DNA from: Conus ventricosus
Taxonomy: Eukaryota > Mollusca > Gastropoda > Neogastropoda > Conidae
NCBI GenBank assembly: GCA_018398815.1
Contig: CM031610.1
Location: forward strand, 36,319,003 to 36,383,002
Length of the DNA stretch: 64,000 nucleotides
Direction of reading: 5' to 3'
Shown here piece by piece: positions 45,738 to 51,573 of this stretch. Below the pieces are notes generated by a model. That model was not told the DNA's origin. It did no database searches and was given only the letters and a program-made list of their open reading frames with translations. Both the position numbers and the translations under genes were made by a program. Within the stretch, counting starts at the first letter, position 1; every line of letters starts with the position of its first letter.

Positions 45738-46600
45738 AGTGAGTGAGTGAGGAAATAAGATATGGGAGAGAGAGGGGAGAAAGACGGTAGGGAGAGATAT
45801 TAAGGGTAGTGGGCAGTTAAGTGTGTGTGTGTGTGTTGGTAGTAGGATATGGTAAAATCCGTTTGTTAGAACAGTGTGTTTTAAAGAAGCTCAGTAGACT
45901 TATGCAAACACAGGTTACAAACCATTTTATATAATAATAATAATAATGAATACTTATATAGCGCCTATTCTCGGCTAGAGGCCAAGCTCTAAGCGCTTTA
46001 CAATCAACACTCGTTTACACAACGGGCTGCCTACCTGGGTAGTGCCGACTGAAGAGCTGCCAGCTGGCGCTTCATTCAGTCGTTTCCCGTGTCATCCAGT
46101 CAGTATCGTTCAATATCGATCACTCATTTTCCTTAATTCCTTCATTCTTTCCATTTCACACGCAGGGTGCATGCTATGTGTAACGTGTCATCCATACCAA
46201 CGGCCAAACTGGCCTTCTCTTCCGAAAGTTGGTGATGGGATTTTACGTGTGTGCAAGATGTTATGCGTGCGTTCACACACGGAACCTCGGTTTATAGTCT
46301 CATTCGAAGTAACCCCTTAACCAGTCTCCTCAGAAACTGTCCGTGGTCAACCTCTTTGAGCTGAGCAAGAACTTTCACAACCGTGGACCTGACTGGCTGA
46401 TGGACCGCTACATTCAGCAGCAGCACCCCCTCTCCTCCATGAACTACCCCCAGACCCCTGCCCCAGCCACCTCCATACAGCAGCAGCCCTCCGCCCACCT
46501 CCGTTCCGCCCGGGTGATGGACAAGAGTCACACCTGACGCCGGACTCCCCAGAACACGATCGCATCTCTCACAGCGCCCAGGTCAGCGTACCTGAGCAAG
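18357..46600 (+). CDS. Gene X: unrecognised multi-exon gene, acidic / coiled-coil protein
   Basis: Candidate exons on the plus strand: 18357-18427, 19719-19765, 24832-24923, 26330-26497, 27134-27649, 29090-29291, 30718-30780, 31879-31915, 32423-32589, 33216-33538, 34502-34634, 35605-35684, 36814-about 37087, 42503-42597, 43091-43248, 44168-44251, 45583-45650, 46334 to the stop. Each has AG/GT borders, and most neighbouring phases agree. The product would be several hundred residues with acidic and Lys-rich segments, Gln/Ser linkers and coiled coils, and no catalytic domain, signal peptide or membrane segment that I can see. I cannot name the family. At least seven exons contain one-base frame changes. 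The first exon is not identified. The early exons (18.4, 19.7 kb) are linked only weakly and might belong to another gene. Confidence 0.68.
19330..19500. repeat. (GT)n microsatellite cluster
   Basis: A GT array at about 19,360-19,391, with further imperfect GT units to 19,470, in a proposed gene X intron. Confidence 0.92.
19719..19765 (+). CDS. Gene X candidate exon, acidic Ser/Asp segment
   Basis: Acceptor ...ACTTGCAG. Reads LEDDSDSESSDEDDS and then meets GTGGCC, a weak donor. Without splicing the frame stops at TAG 19,774-19,776, so this could instead be the last exon of a small upstream gene. Confidence 0.4.
20383..23390 (+). mobile_element. Full-length RTE-type LINE, heavily corrupted (plus strand)
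   Basis: Translated piecewise, the order is complete: leader; endonuclease pieces LVKEFDKLQPGHLGIS and VRWTGTGRGD near 20,735 and LVCYAPEDA near 20,975; FQPEMFK-like and NGRW pieces of the endonuclease C-terminus near 21,200-21,280; the RT start NGKAPG near 21,975; LYINFLxxxKTFDSSPR near 22,340 (first catalytic Asp not clear); ExGC-type block near 22,515; RT tail near 22,800; and C-terminal WRRTVERG near 23,260 with AKRIDR near 23,375. A (GATA)n tail closes it at 23,370-23,390. Nearly every block sits in a different frame, and runs of G, C and A of 4-7 bases are strikingly frequent compared with the flanks. It differs from the RTE at 13.9-15.5 kb in C-terminal sequence, so it is another subfamily. 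Confidence 0.8.
24272..24311. repeat. Poly-G run, about 40 bases
   Basis: An uninterrupted G tract after AAGGGAG on the plus strand, inside a gene X intron. It can form G-quadruplex, but may also be a consensus artefact. Confidence 0.9.
24832..24923 (+). CDS. Gene X exon (hydrophobic/helical segment)
   Basis: Acceptor TCTGCTGCAG, donor GTCAGT. Phase 0 in, phase 2 out. Reads VLDMKDELLKHSLPPTVLIH and ends in MTTSKLFR. The single base needed is supplied by the next exon (T at 26,330), giving Ser. Confidence 0.68.
25250..25560. repeat. Degenerate (CA)n cluster
   Basis: (CTGT)n, (GCAC)n and many short CA arrays separated by TATTCA spacers. Open frames are repeat artefacts. Confidence 0.93.
25885..26070. 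repeat. Two-copy direct repeat, unit about 100 bp
   Basis: The block TTTTGGATACTTGATAAATA followed by a GTCAGCTGATCAGTT block appears near 25,907 and again near 25,999 with small differences. Confidence 0.85.
26330..26497 (+). CDS. Gene X exon with internal frame changes
   Basis: Acceptor TTTGTTTAG, donor GTAGAT. Three frames follow one another: SDLGMPLNELVRLV, then KSAALKKLHEDYE, then RQLNIAIKRLQLVDAHV. Together they look like one helical, coiled-coil exon with two one-base changes. The final frame is in phase 0 with the next exon. Confidence 0.65.
26540..26750. repeat. (GT)n microsatellite cluster
   Basis: GT arrays at 26,578-26,613, 26,684-26,700 and 26,706-26,748 with short interruptions, in an intron of gene X. 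Confidence 0.95.
27134..27649 (+). CDS. Gene X long exon: basic helix then acidic Lys/Glu/Asp-rich region
   Basis: Acceptor TTGCCCCTTTTCAG in phase with the previous exon. Starts SKRIAREKRIMN, then one-base shifts give WEKLFAK, GHGRRWKFLIETI and KAKLGLEHVQAYTQ, then an open acidic stretch (ALEESSESEDEDVP, KKDEDDEEDAEG). A further shift leads to SFGNSESDVANGDIHL and ends EGVFSRTGSPK at donor GTCTGT. At least three net frame changes occur. The 27,256-27,552 frame stops at TAA only because of the last shift. Confidence 0.65.
28145..28690. repeat. Long degenerate (CA)n block
   Basis: Over 500 bp of CA arrays with GCATG-, CCACA- and TAC-type breaks and one 55-bp non-repeat island at 28,385-28,435. 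All long open frames here are artefacts. Confidence 0.95.
29090..29291 (+). CDS. Gene X exon, beta-rich (C2-like?) segment
   Basis: Acceptor after a T-rich tract (TTTTAACAG), donor GTGAGG. Phase 0 in. Reads KVRFEEQKAQVIKPQMKEV and PNEAPDM, then after a one-base shift RSLFVRIFCPDDLQDQSF, then after another GQIFKTGILDSVE, ending in phase 0. The alternating hydrophobic pattern suggests beta strands. A C2 or similar fold is only a guess. Confidence 0.65.
29637..29765. repeat. Imperfect palindrome (about 42-bp arms, 44-bp loop)
   Basis: Arm 29,637-29,678 (ends AATGAGCAATCACT) pairs with 29,723-29,765 (starts AGTGATTGCTCGTTC) with about six mismatches. It could be a MITE core or a hairpin. I see no clear target-site duplication. 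Confidence 0.82.
30025..30235. repeat. Three-copy tandem repeat, unit about 66-70 bp
   Basis: The unit contains CATTTACACTTGAATCA, then CAGATCTGTGTTTTCT, then GATGTTTTAG. Copies start near 30,046, 30,109 and 30,172. Confidence 0.9.
30718..30780 (+). CDS. Gene X exon, 21 codons
   Basis: Acceptor TTACTTTACAG, donor GTAATA. Phase 0 on both sides. Reads EHMPEPAPKKTREWEYETAP plus K. Confidence 0.72.
31630..31880. repeat. Four-copy 70-bp tandem repeat carrying splice-acceptor sequences
   Basis: The unit includes GAGCTGTAAAGAGAACCTT followed by GCTGTTGACAGGTCCAA. AG ends fall at 31,669, 31,739, 31,808 and 31,878. The last is the acceptor of the next gene X exon; the second has GAAG instead of GACAG. 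Confidence 0.88.
31879..31915 (+). CDS. Gene X candidate short exon, Lys-rich
   Basis: Acceptor CTGTTGACAG, donor GTAATG. In the frame that fits the next exon it reads PKAEEGPKKSK and joins to KFKEFELKLP. The incoming phase is off by two bases from the 30.7-kb exon, so an exon or a base may be missing. Confidence 0.5.
32030..32100. repeat. (GT)n microsatellite
   Basis: Two GT arrays separated by GGTG, 32,033-32,096. Confidence 0.95.
32423..32589 (+). CDS. Gene X exon
   Basis: Acceptor CTTTTTCTACAG, donor GTGTGT. Reads FKEFELKLPDEVPPGTLKMK and HAVDDPEN, then after a one-base change LQIAVHQGPYEELFAMAT and DFADIKEL, ending in phase 0. Without the change the frame meets TGA near 32,538. Confidence 0.68.
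33216..33538 (+). CDS. Gene X exon with acidic DDLSDS motif and Cys/His-rich end
   Basis: Acceptor TTCGTGTGCAG in phase 0: PLQTIYLPPPVGDDEV, a one-base change, then a long open frame with NFDDLSDSIDLMLPDEGD and a CTRCMQRRQMHCTNH cluster that looks like, but is not clearly, a metal site. A C-run near 33,512 probably hides another change, after which FKQANR meets donor GTAGAA. Confidence 0.62.
33690..34095. repeat. Degenerate about 80-bp tandem repeat, intron block 1
   Basis: Units have the pattern GATTTA-CTCCC-ATTAAAGA-T-TTTCTGGAACATTTTT-TTTGTCTATA. The same unit recurs at 41.64-42.37 kb in another intron of gene X. Confidence 0.75.
34502..34634 (+). CDS. Gene X candidate exon, Ser/Thr-rich
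   Basis: Acceptor TGTAACCTGCAG, donor GTAAAT. In the frame continuous with the next exon it reads ESTPNTTSRKTSIKG and SLSHYFYSGFQE, with one in-frame TGA near 34,536 that suggests a base change. Confidence 0.55.
35225..35365. repeat. (GT)n microsatellite
   Basis: Pure GT for about 60 bp from 35,268, then GT with GC/TAC interruptions. Confidence 0.95.
35605..35684 (+). CDS. Gene X exon, coiled coil
   Basis: Acceptor CGTTTTACAG, donor GTTAGT. 80 bases: ETIAKDEYDRLVSEHQEELQ, then YIQEEYE. It ends with GA, completed by G of the next exon to Glu. Confidence 0.78.
36545..36690. repeat. (CA)n microsatellite with GCAC/GA units
   Basis: CA array at 36,590-36,662 preceded by GCACGC-type units and followed by CTCA repeats. 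Confidence 0.95.
36814..37087 (+). CDS. Gene X exon, coiled coil then poly-Gln and Ser-rich linker
   Basis: Acceptor CCTTGGTCATCAG. In phase with the previous exon it reads KRLQELMQSLQAMQEENIAL, then SQQQQQQ, then AGSRGSRASRSSTPASPGP and PQTLTLEKTLSDVTG. After a one-base change GDVSLPETASSK would end at a GTTGAG donor near 37,098, in phase with the exon at 42,503. The alternative is a GTGATG donor near 37,061. Confidence 0.72.
37243..39510 (-). CDS. Gypsy pol C-terminal part: RT end, RNase H, integrase (755 codons)
   Basis: Starts inside RT at MGISSASEVFQRAM; HMDDVLVHA is the catalytic xxDD block. RNase H follows (TIIAADASNSGIGAV, EKEALAATWACERL, ETDHKPL). The integrase zinc finger (HRGHLGITKTRTLA...CNTC) is near residue 400, and the DDE core has DLFELKGKTYLIVVDYFSRW, IVSDNGPQF and SQSNGAAERAVQ. 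The C-terminal tail is Pro-rich. There is no chromodomain that I can recognise. No stops interrupt this frame. Confidence 0.92.
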   Translation of the reverse strand: MGISSASEVFQRAMSDILTGLEGVICHMDDVLVHAADQATHDQILRSVLQRLQEAGLTLNEKCEFSKSSVRFLGHIIDGDGIHADPEKVKAIHEFPQPKNVTELQRLMGMLNQLAKFTPELASITAPLRTLLRKDTQWTWGPTQEMAFQEIRKLLSSPPVLAHYSTQRETIIAADASNSGIGAVMFQKQEDGTRRPICYISRSLSETEQRYATIEKEALAATWACERLQNYILGLHVTLETDHKPLVPPLNSKELHKMPPRILRFRMRLMRYDVKVVHVSGKQQITADALSRAPVSKPNEDDISFISHVTNFTDQCTESHPVSSKKLQEISAAQKADEELSQIRNYCESGWPAYMPENQLLKPYWQNKQHFTLVDDLLLYDSRIVMPRNLRLETLEKLHRGHLGITKTRTLATSSVWWPSLSSQIEEMVNKCNTCAIHRPERKEPLLPSSFPDRPWSRLGMDLFELKGKTYLIVVDYFSRWAEFRHLEKLTSSYTIRKLKSILAVHGIPDIIVSDNGPQFASQEFQQFAEEYGFIHTTSSPRYSQSNGAAERAVQTIKNMLKKTKDPYLALLQYRASPLQNGYSPAELLMGRKLQTNLPTLPSSLTPKTPNIPNVKARETMQKEKQKRNYDKRHNTKQATPLASSQKVYIRDLDRFGTVSTPHHNPRSYVINTAQGNVRRNQRHLIPVVSPPPTAEVTREPPPSPQPRQIVNGPTSSKTDTPAKKSPLKRQKPTPVSSPVAFHTKVAGLSKSQKN
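39375..39752 (-). CDS. Gypsy reverse transcriptase, N-terminal piece
   Basis: A separate frame starting PKPNGSVRICIDYTNLNKAV, with FSKLDARSGFWQ as the first catalytic-Asp block (LDARSGFWQ). After about residue 60 (near 39,565) the coding continues in the frame of the next ORF, so this piece is bounded by a frame change on both sides. Confidence 0.9.
   Translation of the reverse strand: MPKPNGSVRICIDYTNLNKAVKREIHPMASVDENLAKLAGSKVFSKLDARSGFWQMELSENPKHSLRSSLMKDALPSTGSPWASVLPVRYFKEQCQIFSQAWKESSVTWTMCWFMLLTRQHMIRY
39758..41191 (-). CDS. Gypsy Gag-protease (477 codons)
   Basis: Met at 41,191 lies 42 bases inside the LTR end. The Gag capsid-like region spans residues about 20-200. Two CCHC knuckles follow at residues about 232-265 (CHYCGKEPHSRNSC and CGKCGKKGHNKAVC). 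The aspartic protease has KLDTGAAVSVL at about residue 315, with DTGA as the active site. The frame goes on into the start of RT (VKKEIDRMLQEGVIF) and is then thrown out by a one-base change, ending early at 39,758. These are structural protein and processing enzyme of the element. Confidence 0.9.
   Translation of the reverse strand: MTENADDMRATSSMASSRPVSLPAPKIFNGSPAAWPAWRQRFERFHVGSGLKHKTQREQVSVFLYTMGEVADDILATLTISENDDDLTYDVMLKAFNDYFETRKNVIVERARFNRRTQGISETIDSFIQDLYKLAEECSFGTLKEELIRDRIVVGVRDDSLSNDLQSKPKLTLTDAVQIARQAEARKENQPILRGETSASVDSVRHQRKKKFDYKTKGQKSDRRDTPKKQCHYCGKEPHSRNSCPARHAECGKCGKKGHNKAVCRSGQHTRVQEVSADSDSDSEDYYLEHIFSVEDEAWTADIAVDGCLHKFKLDTGAAVSVLAEGLTPQKQLKQTNKVLRGPGGKKLTVLGTMTSRLQYRDSQITEEMYVIKGQTTSLLGRLACDKLGLVTRVYHVSTPPHHLDPQKEFPALFKGLGHLKMAPYSITVDPDVRPTCIYAPRKVPHALKPKVKKEIDRMLQEGVIFLSRNQLAGALG
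41233..41417 (-). repeat. LTR of the Gypsy element (5' copy), 185 bp
   Basis: Read on the minus strand it begins TGTGGTATTACC and ends CACATTCTACA, with an AATAAA signal (plus-strand 41,317-41,322). It is followed directly by TGGTGGCAGCGACC, a primer-binding-site-like sequence. LTR status rests on these ends and position; no second copy is available for comparison. Confidence 0.72.
41640..42370. repeat. Degenerate about 80-bp tandem repeat, intron block 2
   Basis: Units with TTTACCTCCCATTAAAGA, AAAGACTT and TTTCTGGAACATTTTT repeat about eight times. The family is the same as at 33.69-34.10 kb. Short G and C runs (42,040-42,070; 42,130-42,150) interrupt it. Confidence 0.75.
42503..42597 (+). 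CDS. Gene X exon
   Basis: Acceptor ATTGTCCACAG, donor GTGAGT. In the frame set by the previous exon it reads PLPPSRSQKSQQRN; a one-base change then gives ELDVPLPKWGEHLPQD, in phase 0 with the next exon. Confidence 0.72.
43091..43248 (+). CDS. Gene X exon, charged coiled coil
   Basis: Acceptor AACTTTACAG, donor GTGTGT. Reads FFERLQLFEEESKARKQELN, ERTLREIKK, then after a one-base change EKKLSGQHKLSKREEQMYDA, ending LK plus one base. That base combines with AT of the next exon to give Asp. Confidence 0.8.
43249..44167. other. Gene X intron
   Basis: No exon. An isolated GGTTCAATCCC near 43,349 resembles a Pol III B box, but no A box or tail was found. Confidence 0.5.
44168..44251 (+). CDS. Gene X exon
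   Basis: Acceptor TTGCTTTCAG, donor GTAAGT. Reads DVSLPALFMPIRTGNVFNPR, then AHQYFHPTG with the last Gly split. Phase is correct on both sides with no frame change. Confidence 0.82.
45243..45338. repeat. Exact two-copy tandem repeat, 48-bp unit
   Basis: The unit starting TTCTTTCATAGACACTG occurs at 45,243-45,290 and 45,291-45,338, in a gene X intron. Confidence 0.93.
45583..45650 (+). CDS. Gene X exon
   Basis: Acceptor AACTGTTCACAG, donor GTATCC. Completes the split Gly, then STEMRLTQPPSVFQLPPLPH and ND, ending in phase 0. Confidence 0.8.
45660..45760. repeat. (GT)n/(GTGA)n microsatellite
   Basis: GT array to 45,736, then GAGT units. Confidence 0.92.
45935..46320. repeat. Short interspersed repeat of marine-invertebrate type
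   Basis: Begins (TAA)n, then AATACTTATATAGCGCC and AAGCTCTAAGCGCTTTACA, a block I recognise as widespread in invertebrate genomes. It continues to about 46,320 and ends about a dozen bases before the acceptor of the last gene X exon. SINE class and borders are inferred. Confidence 0.6.
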
Positions 46601-46606
46601 AGGTGT
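46334..46606 (+). CDS. Gene X last exon
   Basis: Acceptor AGTCTCCTCAG in phase 0. Reads KLSVVNLFELSKNFHNRG, DWLMDRYIQQQHPL and a Pro/Gln/Ser-rich tail, SARVMDKSHT, then TGA at 46,535-46,537. A one-base change shortly before that stop would instead give LTPDSPEHDRISHSAQVS and a stop at TAG 46,604-46,606. Given the other changes in this gene the longer end is possible. Confidence 0.78.
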
Positions 46607-47975
46607 AGGCTTGGGTCTGAGAGTGATGATAGAAGTGGTGCGTGGTCTTGTTGGCTTCTGTGTTTGTTTACTTTGTTCTAGTATTTTAAAGGGCTGAAAG
46701 GGGGATCTGTAAGAGAGAAAAGGCCAGTGACTTTGATTCTCTGTATTTGATGAGGTTAACAGAATTTAGATGAAATTGTGATGTTTTGTTACTTTCTGCT
46801 GCAATTCACTGTTCTGCTTAAGTTGCTGCAATGCATGCTGTAACACCTATCCTGTATGAGCGCATGCTGAAAGATGTTATAATATGTTTGTAATGCTTGG
46901 CTATATGTTGATCTGAAAAAGCATCTTGGAACAACATACCAAGCACTTCAACAGGAAAAAATAAAAAAGGAAAGGCACATCTTATTTCAGTGCGAAAGAA
47001 AAATGTGAAAGTGAAAGCGTGTATATACATTTTCTGTGAAGACTTTTTGTAGACTGCTATCACGCACAGATGGAATGGAAGTGGGTTATTGCTTTAGTAT
47101 GTTAAGTCTTTAGGCACACTGTGTCGGCCAGACCGTGTAGAAGGAAGCAGCAGCATGGTACAACAGCTGTGCTTACTAGATGTATTTGTTGATCAAAGCT
47201 GAATAAGTTACACACACCTGTTATTGTTTTCCCATTTCGCTTACTGAAGTACATACATTTATCTTTTTCCCCCCTGTATTTGATGTCCTGAACTTTGTTA
47301 TTAATGCAAATTTTTGGCCAAAACTGTTTATGCATTATAAAGTTGTGCATTTCAGTGTTTGAACTTTTCTTTTGTATGGCTCAATATTACAGGAGGTGGG
47401 ATTGATTGCAGACAGTTTGTAAATTGTATCATTTTGAAACAATGCTGTGTATGTGTGTGTACGTCATGGGCAGAGGTGGGTGGATGGGAAAAAGTGATTT
47501 ATTTCAAATTCTTGTTAACTATTTTCATATTGACATTTTTGTTGTTGTTGTTTTTTTTTAATGCAAACTTGTCTGAAAGACTAGTGTTTGATGTAAATAT
47601 CTTTTCAACATGTTGATTTTGAATGAATGTGGAACTTGCTTCATGGTGTGTGAAAAGTGAGTTACATTAAATATATATGGCCTATGATATTGTATTGATG
47701 TATTTTTTATTTCTTTTTCTTCAGTTTTCTAAATAGAAACAATGTGATAGTATAGAAACACATGCTATAAGTATTGGATTAAAGTAAGGAAAATACATTA
47801 AAAGTTATGGAAGATTTATTTTACACTTAATTAGAAGAAGATGCACGTGCTTGCATGAATGCACGCACACACGCATGCATCCCCCCCCCCCCCCCCCCCC
47901 TGCATGTCATATTTCTGGTGTATGCATGAGTATTGTATTTATTTCATGTTTTGAATAAATCTGCCATAAACATTT
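46607..47975 (+). other. Probable 3' UTR of gene X
   Basis: AT-rich, no splice-bounded frames. It includes a C run of about 20 at 47,881-47,900. AATAAA at 47,954-47,959 is a plausible polyadenylation signal. Confidence 0.5.
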
Positions 47976-49555
47976 TTTTTTTTTTTACAAGATCGTTGCA
48001 AGGTATGTTCTGATTGCAGTGCTTCATATGTACATATCATTGTGATTGTGTGGGGTTGTGATTTACAAAATGTCTGTGATATGTGGAGTACTGCTGATAT
48101 TTCACTGTAATTTGTCTATGACAAAAAATCACACTGATGGTTTCTAAAAAAAGAAGAGATAATGCATACATGTTAATGGCATTTTTTTAACTTGTTGCAA
48201 TATCTTAGCTGAGTTTTTACCTGTTTTTGGTAGAACAAATAACATGGTAAAGACGTGTGGTCAGTGTGTGGATTCGTCTTCCAATATGATTGTATGTGTG
48301 TCTCTGAGTGTGTATGTGTTCTCTCTCTCTCTCTCTCGCCCTCTCAGTGTGCACATGAAGTCATTTAACAGTTATGCTTCAACAATATGGGATGGGTGTA
48401 GTGATGTCCACAAAAGAACATCGAATTCTTCTGCGCTGATTGTCAGCAAAACCTACCTTCTAGTCTAACCTCTGAAAACAAATAAGAAAGTAAAATCGTT
48501 AAAATGTTTTCTCAAAATAAACAACTTGAATTTGACGGGGCATCATTTATGTTTAAAATTTCAACAAATACCATGTCATGTTACTTTGATATCCTTTTTC
48601 TGAGACTTAACAGCAGTTCGAATTGTAGAAATTCTTTCAGCCTACTCACCCTTTGGTCGATACAAAACGAGCCTTGTTGTGCTGGAACTCGCTTCCAACT
48701 AGTCGACAAAATACAAATTCATTAAAACATTTCAATGAACATTTACATAAACATTTCTTATCAGAAGAATTTCATGTTTCAGTTAAATCATAAACTTCAC
48801 AATTCACAAACTCTGCTGTTAGAATACAAGACCTCTCATCCTCACCCTCATCTCCTGGATGAGAGCTTCTCAATGTTCACAGTCTTCAGCAGTTGTCTGC
48901 TCATGGTATCTAAGGTAGAGCGCCACCTTTATTTTTTTGTGTGTTTTCAGTTTTGTTTATGACTCACTTTTGGTAACATTCCTTTTCATCGTTCTCTTCC
49001 ATTTCCCTTCTCTGTCCCCCTTGGAGTTTGTTGGATTGTGTGTTTCTCTTGCAGTAGTGAAAACACATAAACTTACAGGTTGGTGCTCAAAGTTAGATGT
49101 CATAAGTGGATTGCCTCAGCTACTGAAGATCATTCAGTCTGCGATACAAATGGGTTAATATTAAAGTCTTTGCGGGCTAGGGATCAGGGAATCAGATCTA
49201 CAATTGTGTACCATGGTTATCTTTCTCCCTGCCAATGGCTGGTGCATGAAAATGTCTGTTTCTCCCTTTCTACTGACAAGACGTTGAATCCAACTGGCAA
49301 TTGTGCCAGTTTTGCTTGCACAAAATCGAGTTAAGTTAGGTATTATTATGAAACAGATGGCTTAACGTAATTTACGTCTACTGCGTGAGTTTAGTATTGG
49401 CGGAGTTTGGTGTGTGTGTGTTTGTGGTTCGTTCTTCAGTTTAACGTCTTTTCAGTTAAAGTGATATTAAACAAAACAAGATGCGAAGCATATAAACGTA
49501 CTCCCAGTTTTCCAAACCACTTATAAATCGGCCAAGTGCTTTGTGAGATAAGAAA
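47976..49555. other. Intergenic, nothing recognised
   Basis: Open frames of 70-86 codons here show no motifs or repeats. I see no gene. Confidence 0.5.
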
Positions 49556-50690
49556 TAAAGGCAAAATAAACGGTTTTAACGGTTATTTAACCGATGTACA
49601 CTTTTGAAACTGGTATTTTAGTCCTCACTGGGCTGAAGCCTGTGTACATACTAAATTTCATCCAAATCGGACAATATGTCAAGAATAACGGTTTTTAACG
49701 GTCAGATTTTGAAACACTACATCGAAGTGCCATTTTGTGTGTGATAACCTTTTCTATATACAAAATTTCATTAAAACCCACCAATATATAAAAAATAAAG
49801 GCAAAATAACGACTAGCTGTCCGCTTTATCTGTAATAACTACAGAGACAGGGATCCAGGTTGTGTCACCAAGATGCTACAATACCTCCAACTACCACCTT
49901 TGGAGGACCGCCGAAGACAGCTTCGACTCACCATGCTTACAAGATTGCCGGCGACCTGGTCCCTGCCATACCAGCCAAAACCTTCCTCACCCCAGCAGAT
50001 CAAACCAGGCGGAGAATTAAGCCAACCACATTTACAGACTGTGTAAGCCAAAACCACCTACAAAGGCAGATCTACAACAACAATAGAGCCTTTGTCATAC
50101 AATCCACTGCAACTGAATAATATAGAAACTCCTTTTTCATTCGAACCCCGCTGAAGTGGAACCTCTTGGACAACAACACCGTCCAACAGCAGAATGCCAG
50201 TGCCTTCTCCACCGCACCAGGCAGGGTTGAGGCGGCCATTTTCCACCACTAACCCGCCATCACACCCCCCCCCCCCCCCCCCCCACATCCCCCTCTGTTT
50301 TTAATCTTTTAAAGTCTTGCGCTGCGCAACCAGTTGTGTAATAGCAATCATTGGCTCCTACAACTAGCCGCCAACCAACAACTACAGGCGGAGATCCAGA
50401 TCCAGAAAATAACGGTTTTAAACGGTTATATAACCGATATATTCTTTTGAAATCAGTATTTTAGTCCTCACTGGGCTAAAGCCTGTGTACATGTCAAATT
50501 TCATCCAAATCGGACAATATGTCAAGAATAACGGTTTTTAACGGTCAAATTTTGAAACACTATATAGAAGTGCCATTTGTGTGTGATAACCTTTCTATAT
50601 ACCAAATTTAATTAAAATCCACCTATATATAAGAAATAACGGCAGAATAACGGTTTTTAACGGTTGTTTAATCCATTTTCAGCATTACAT
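49556..50690. repeat. Pair of about 255-bp direct repeats rich in TAACGG
   Basis: Copy 1 is about 49,556-49,811 and copy 2 about 50,404-50,665. Shared blocks include TAGTCCTCACTGGGCT, ATCCAAATCGGACAATATGT and TAACGGTTTTTAACGGTCA. Inside each copy TAACGGTT-type motifs recur several times. A LINE 3' fragment lies between the copies. Confidence 0.85.
49840..50290 (+). mobile_element. LINE 3' end fragment, piece 1
   Basis: The plus-strand frame reads VTKMLQYLQLPPLEDRRRQL, then MLTRLPA, and after frame breaks WNLLDNNTVQQQNASAFSTA and GRVEAAIF. This is the C-terminal pattern of LINE RT proteins (VTKML...L..RR..ARL; WN.L...V). It ends in a C run at 50,265-50,284. Confidence 0.65.
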
Positions 50691-50739
50691 CACTTACATA
50701 TGGACAGAGGCTCCGATTTGTCACACGATCATCCAAACC

Positions 50740-50960
50740 GCTTATAAATTGGCCGATACATCCCCTGGAATAGTTTTCCGGACAATGTCGTAACCGCCCC
50801 ATCCGTCAACGCGTTTAAAAACAGACTGGATGCGCACTGGAGGAATGCACCGTCCCTATATGATCCAGTATGTTACCACTAGGCTGTGCCACGCATGCCA
50901 CACATAGTCTAGTGACTTCTTTCTTCGAACGGTGAACAGGCCATACAGGCCTTCTACACC
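50740..50960 (+). mobile_element. LINE 3' end fragment, piece 2
   Basis: Reads NSFPDNVVTAPSVNAFKNRL, then DAHWRNAPSLYDP, a typical LINE RT C-terminus (W/NxLP..VV.APSVNAFK..LD..W). It lies downstream of repeat copy 2. Confidence 0.72.
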
Positions 50961-50999
50961 GCAAAAATCAAGTATCAAGTAAGAGTACTTTCTGAGATA

Positions 51000-51200
51000 T
51001 TCCATAAAGAAGAAAACCCGTTACAGGCCGTTACAGCCGTTAGTAACGGCTATAGCAGTAAACTAAAACATCGGGCATCATCCGTGGCCCATAATTAACA
51101 TACCTACAAATTTTCAGAAAGATCGGCCCAGTAGTTTTGTCTGGAGCGAGTGGAACACATTTTGACCACGGACACACAGACACGCAGACAGCATTTCTTC
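51000..51200. repeat. Repeat block with TTTTCAGAAAGATCGG and CACACAGACACGCAGACA
   Basis: A pattern of 'aaattttcagaaagatcgg...gtctgg...acacacagac' that I know as recurrent in invertebrate repeats. Combined with ACGGCCGTTA-like motifs near 51,020 it looks like part of the same composite as 49.56-50.69 kb. Confidence 0.5.
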
Positions 51201-51269
51201 GTTCCCATTCTAAAGTACTCCCTGTTCTATAAGAACTGTGAGTACAAAAAAGTGTGTGTACGAGCGTAA

Positions 51270-51313
<44 letters not shown>
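51270..51313. repeat. (GT)n microsatellite
   Basis: Pure GT for about 43 bp. Confidence 0.95.
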
Positions 51314-51326
51314 TCATACACACAAT

Positions 51327-51495
51327 GTTGAATAATCATTTTCCCTATTGTGGGCATGACACCAAAGAAACAACAACAACGCCAACTACAACAATAACAA
51401 CACACACACTGTTGAATAATCATTTTTTCCTATTGTGGGCATGACACCAAAGAAACAACAACAATGCCAACTACAACAATAACAACACACACACA
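51327..51495. repeat. Two-copy tandem repeat, unit about 84 bp
   Basis: The block TGTTGAATAATCATTTT, then CCTATTGTGGGCATGACACC and the AAC-rich tail, occurs from about 51,327 and from about 51,411 with minor differences. Confidence 0.92.
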
Positions 51496-51573
51496 CACAC
51501 GCACGCACGCATACACATTCTCGGTCAATCACCCTGCTGGATCAAACTAACATCTATTGCAAAAAGATCTATT

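Noticed and set aside
46292..46565. Minus-strand Gly-rich ORFs opposite the last gene X exon
   Set aside because: Antisense shadow of the Gln/Pro-rich coding sequence. The plus-strand exon has splice phase and chain support.
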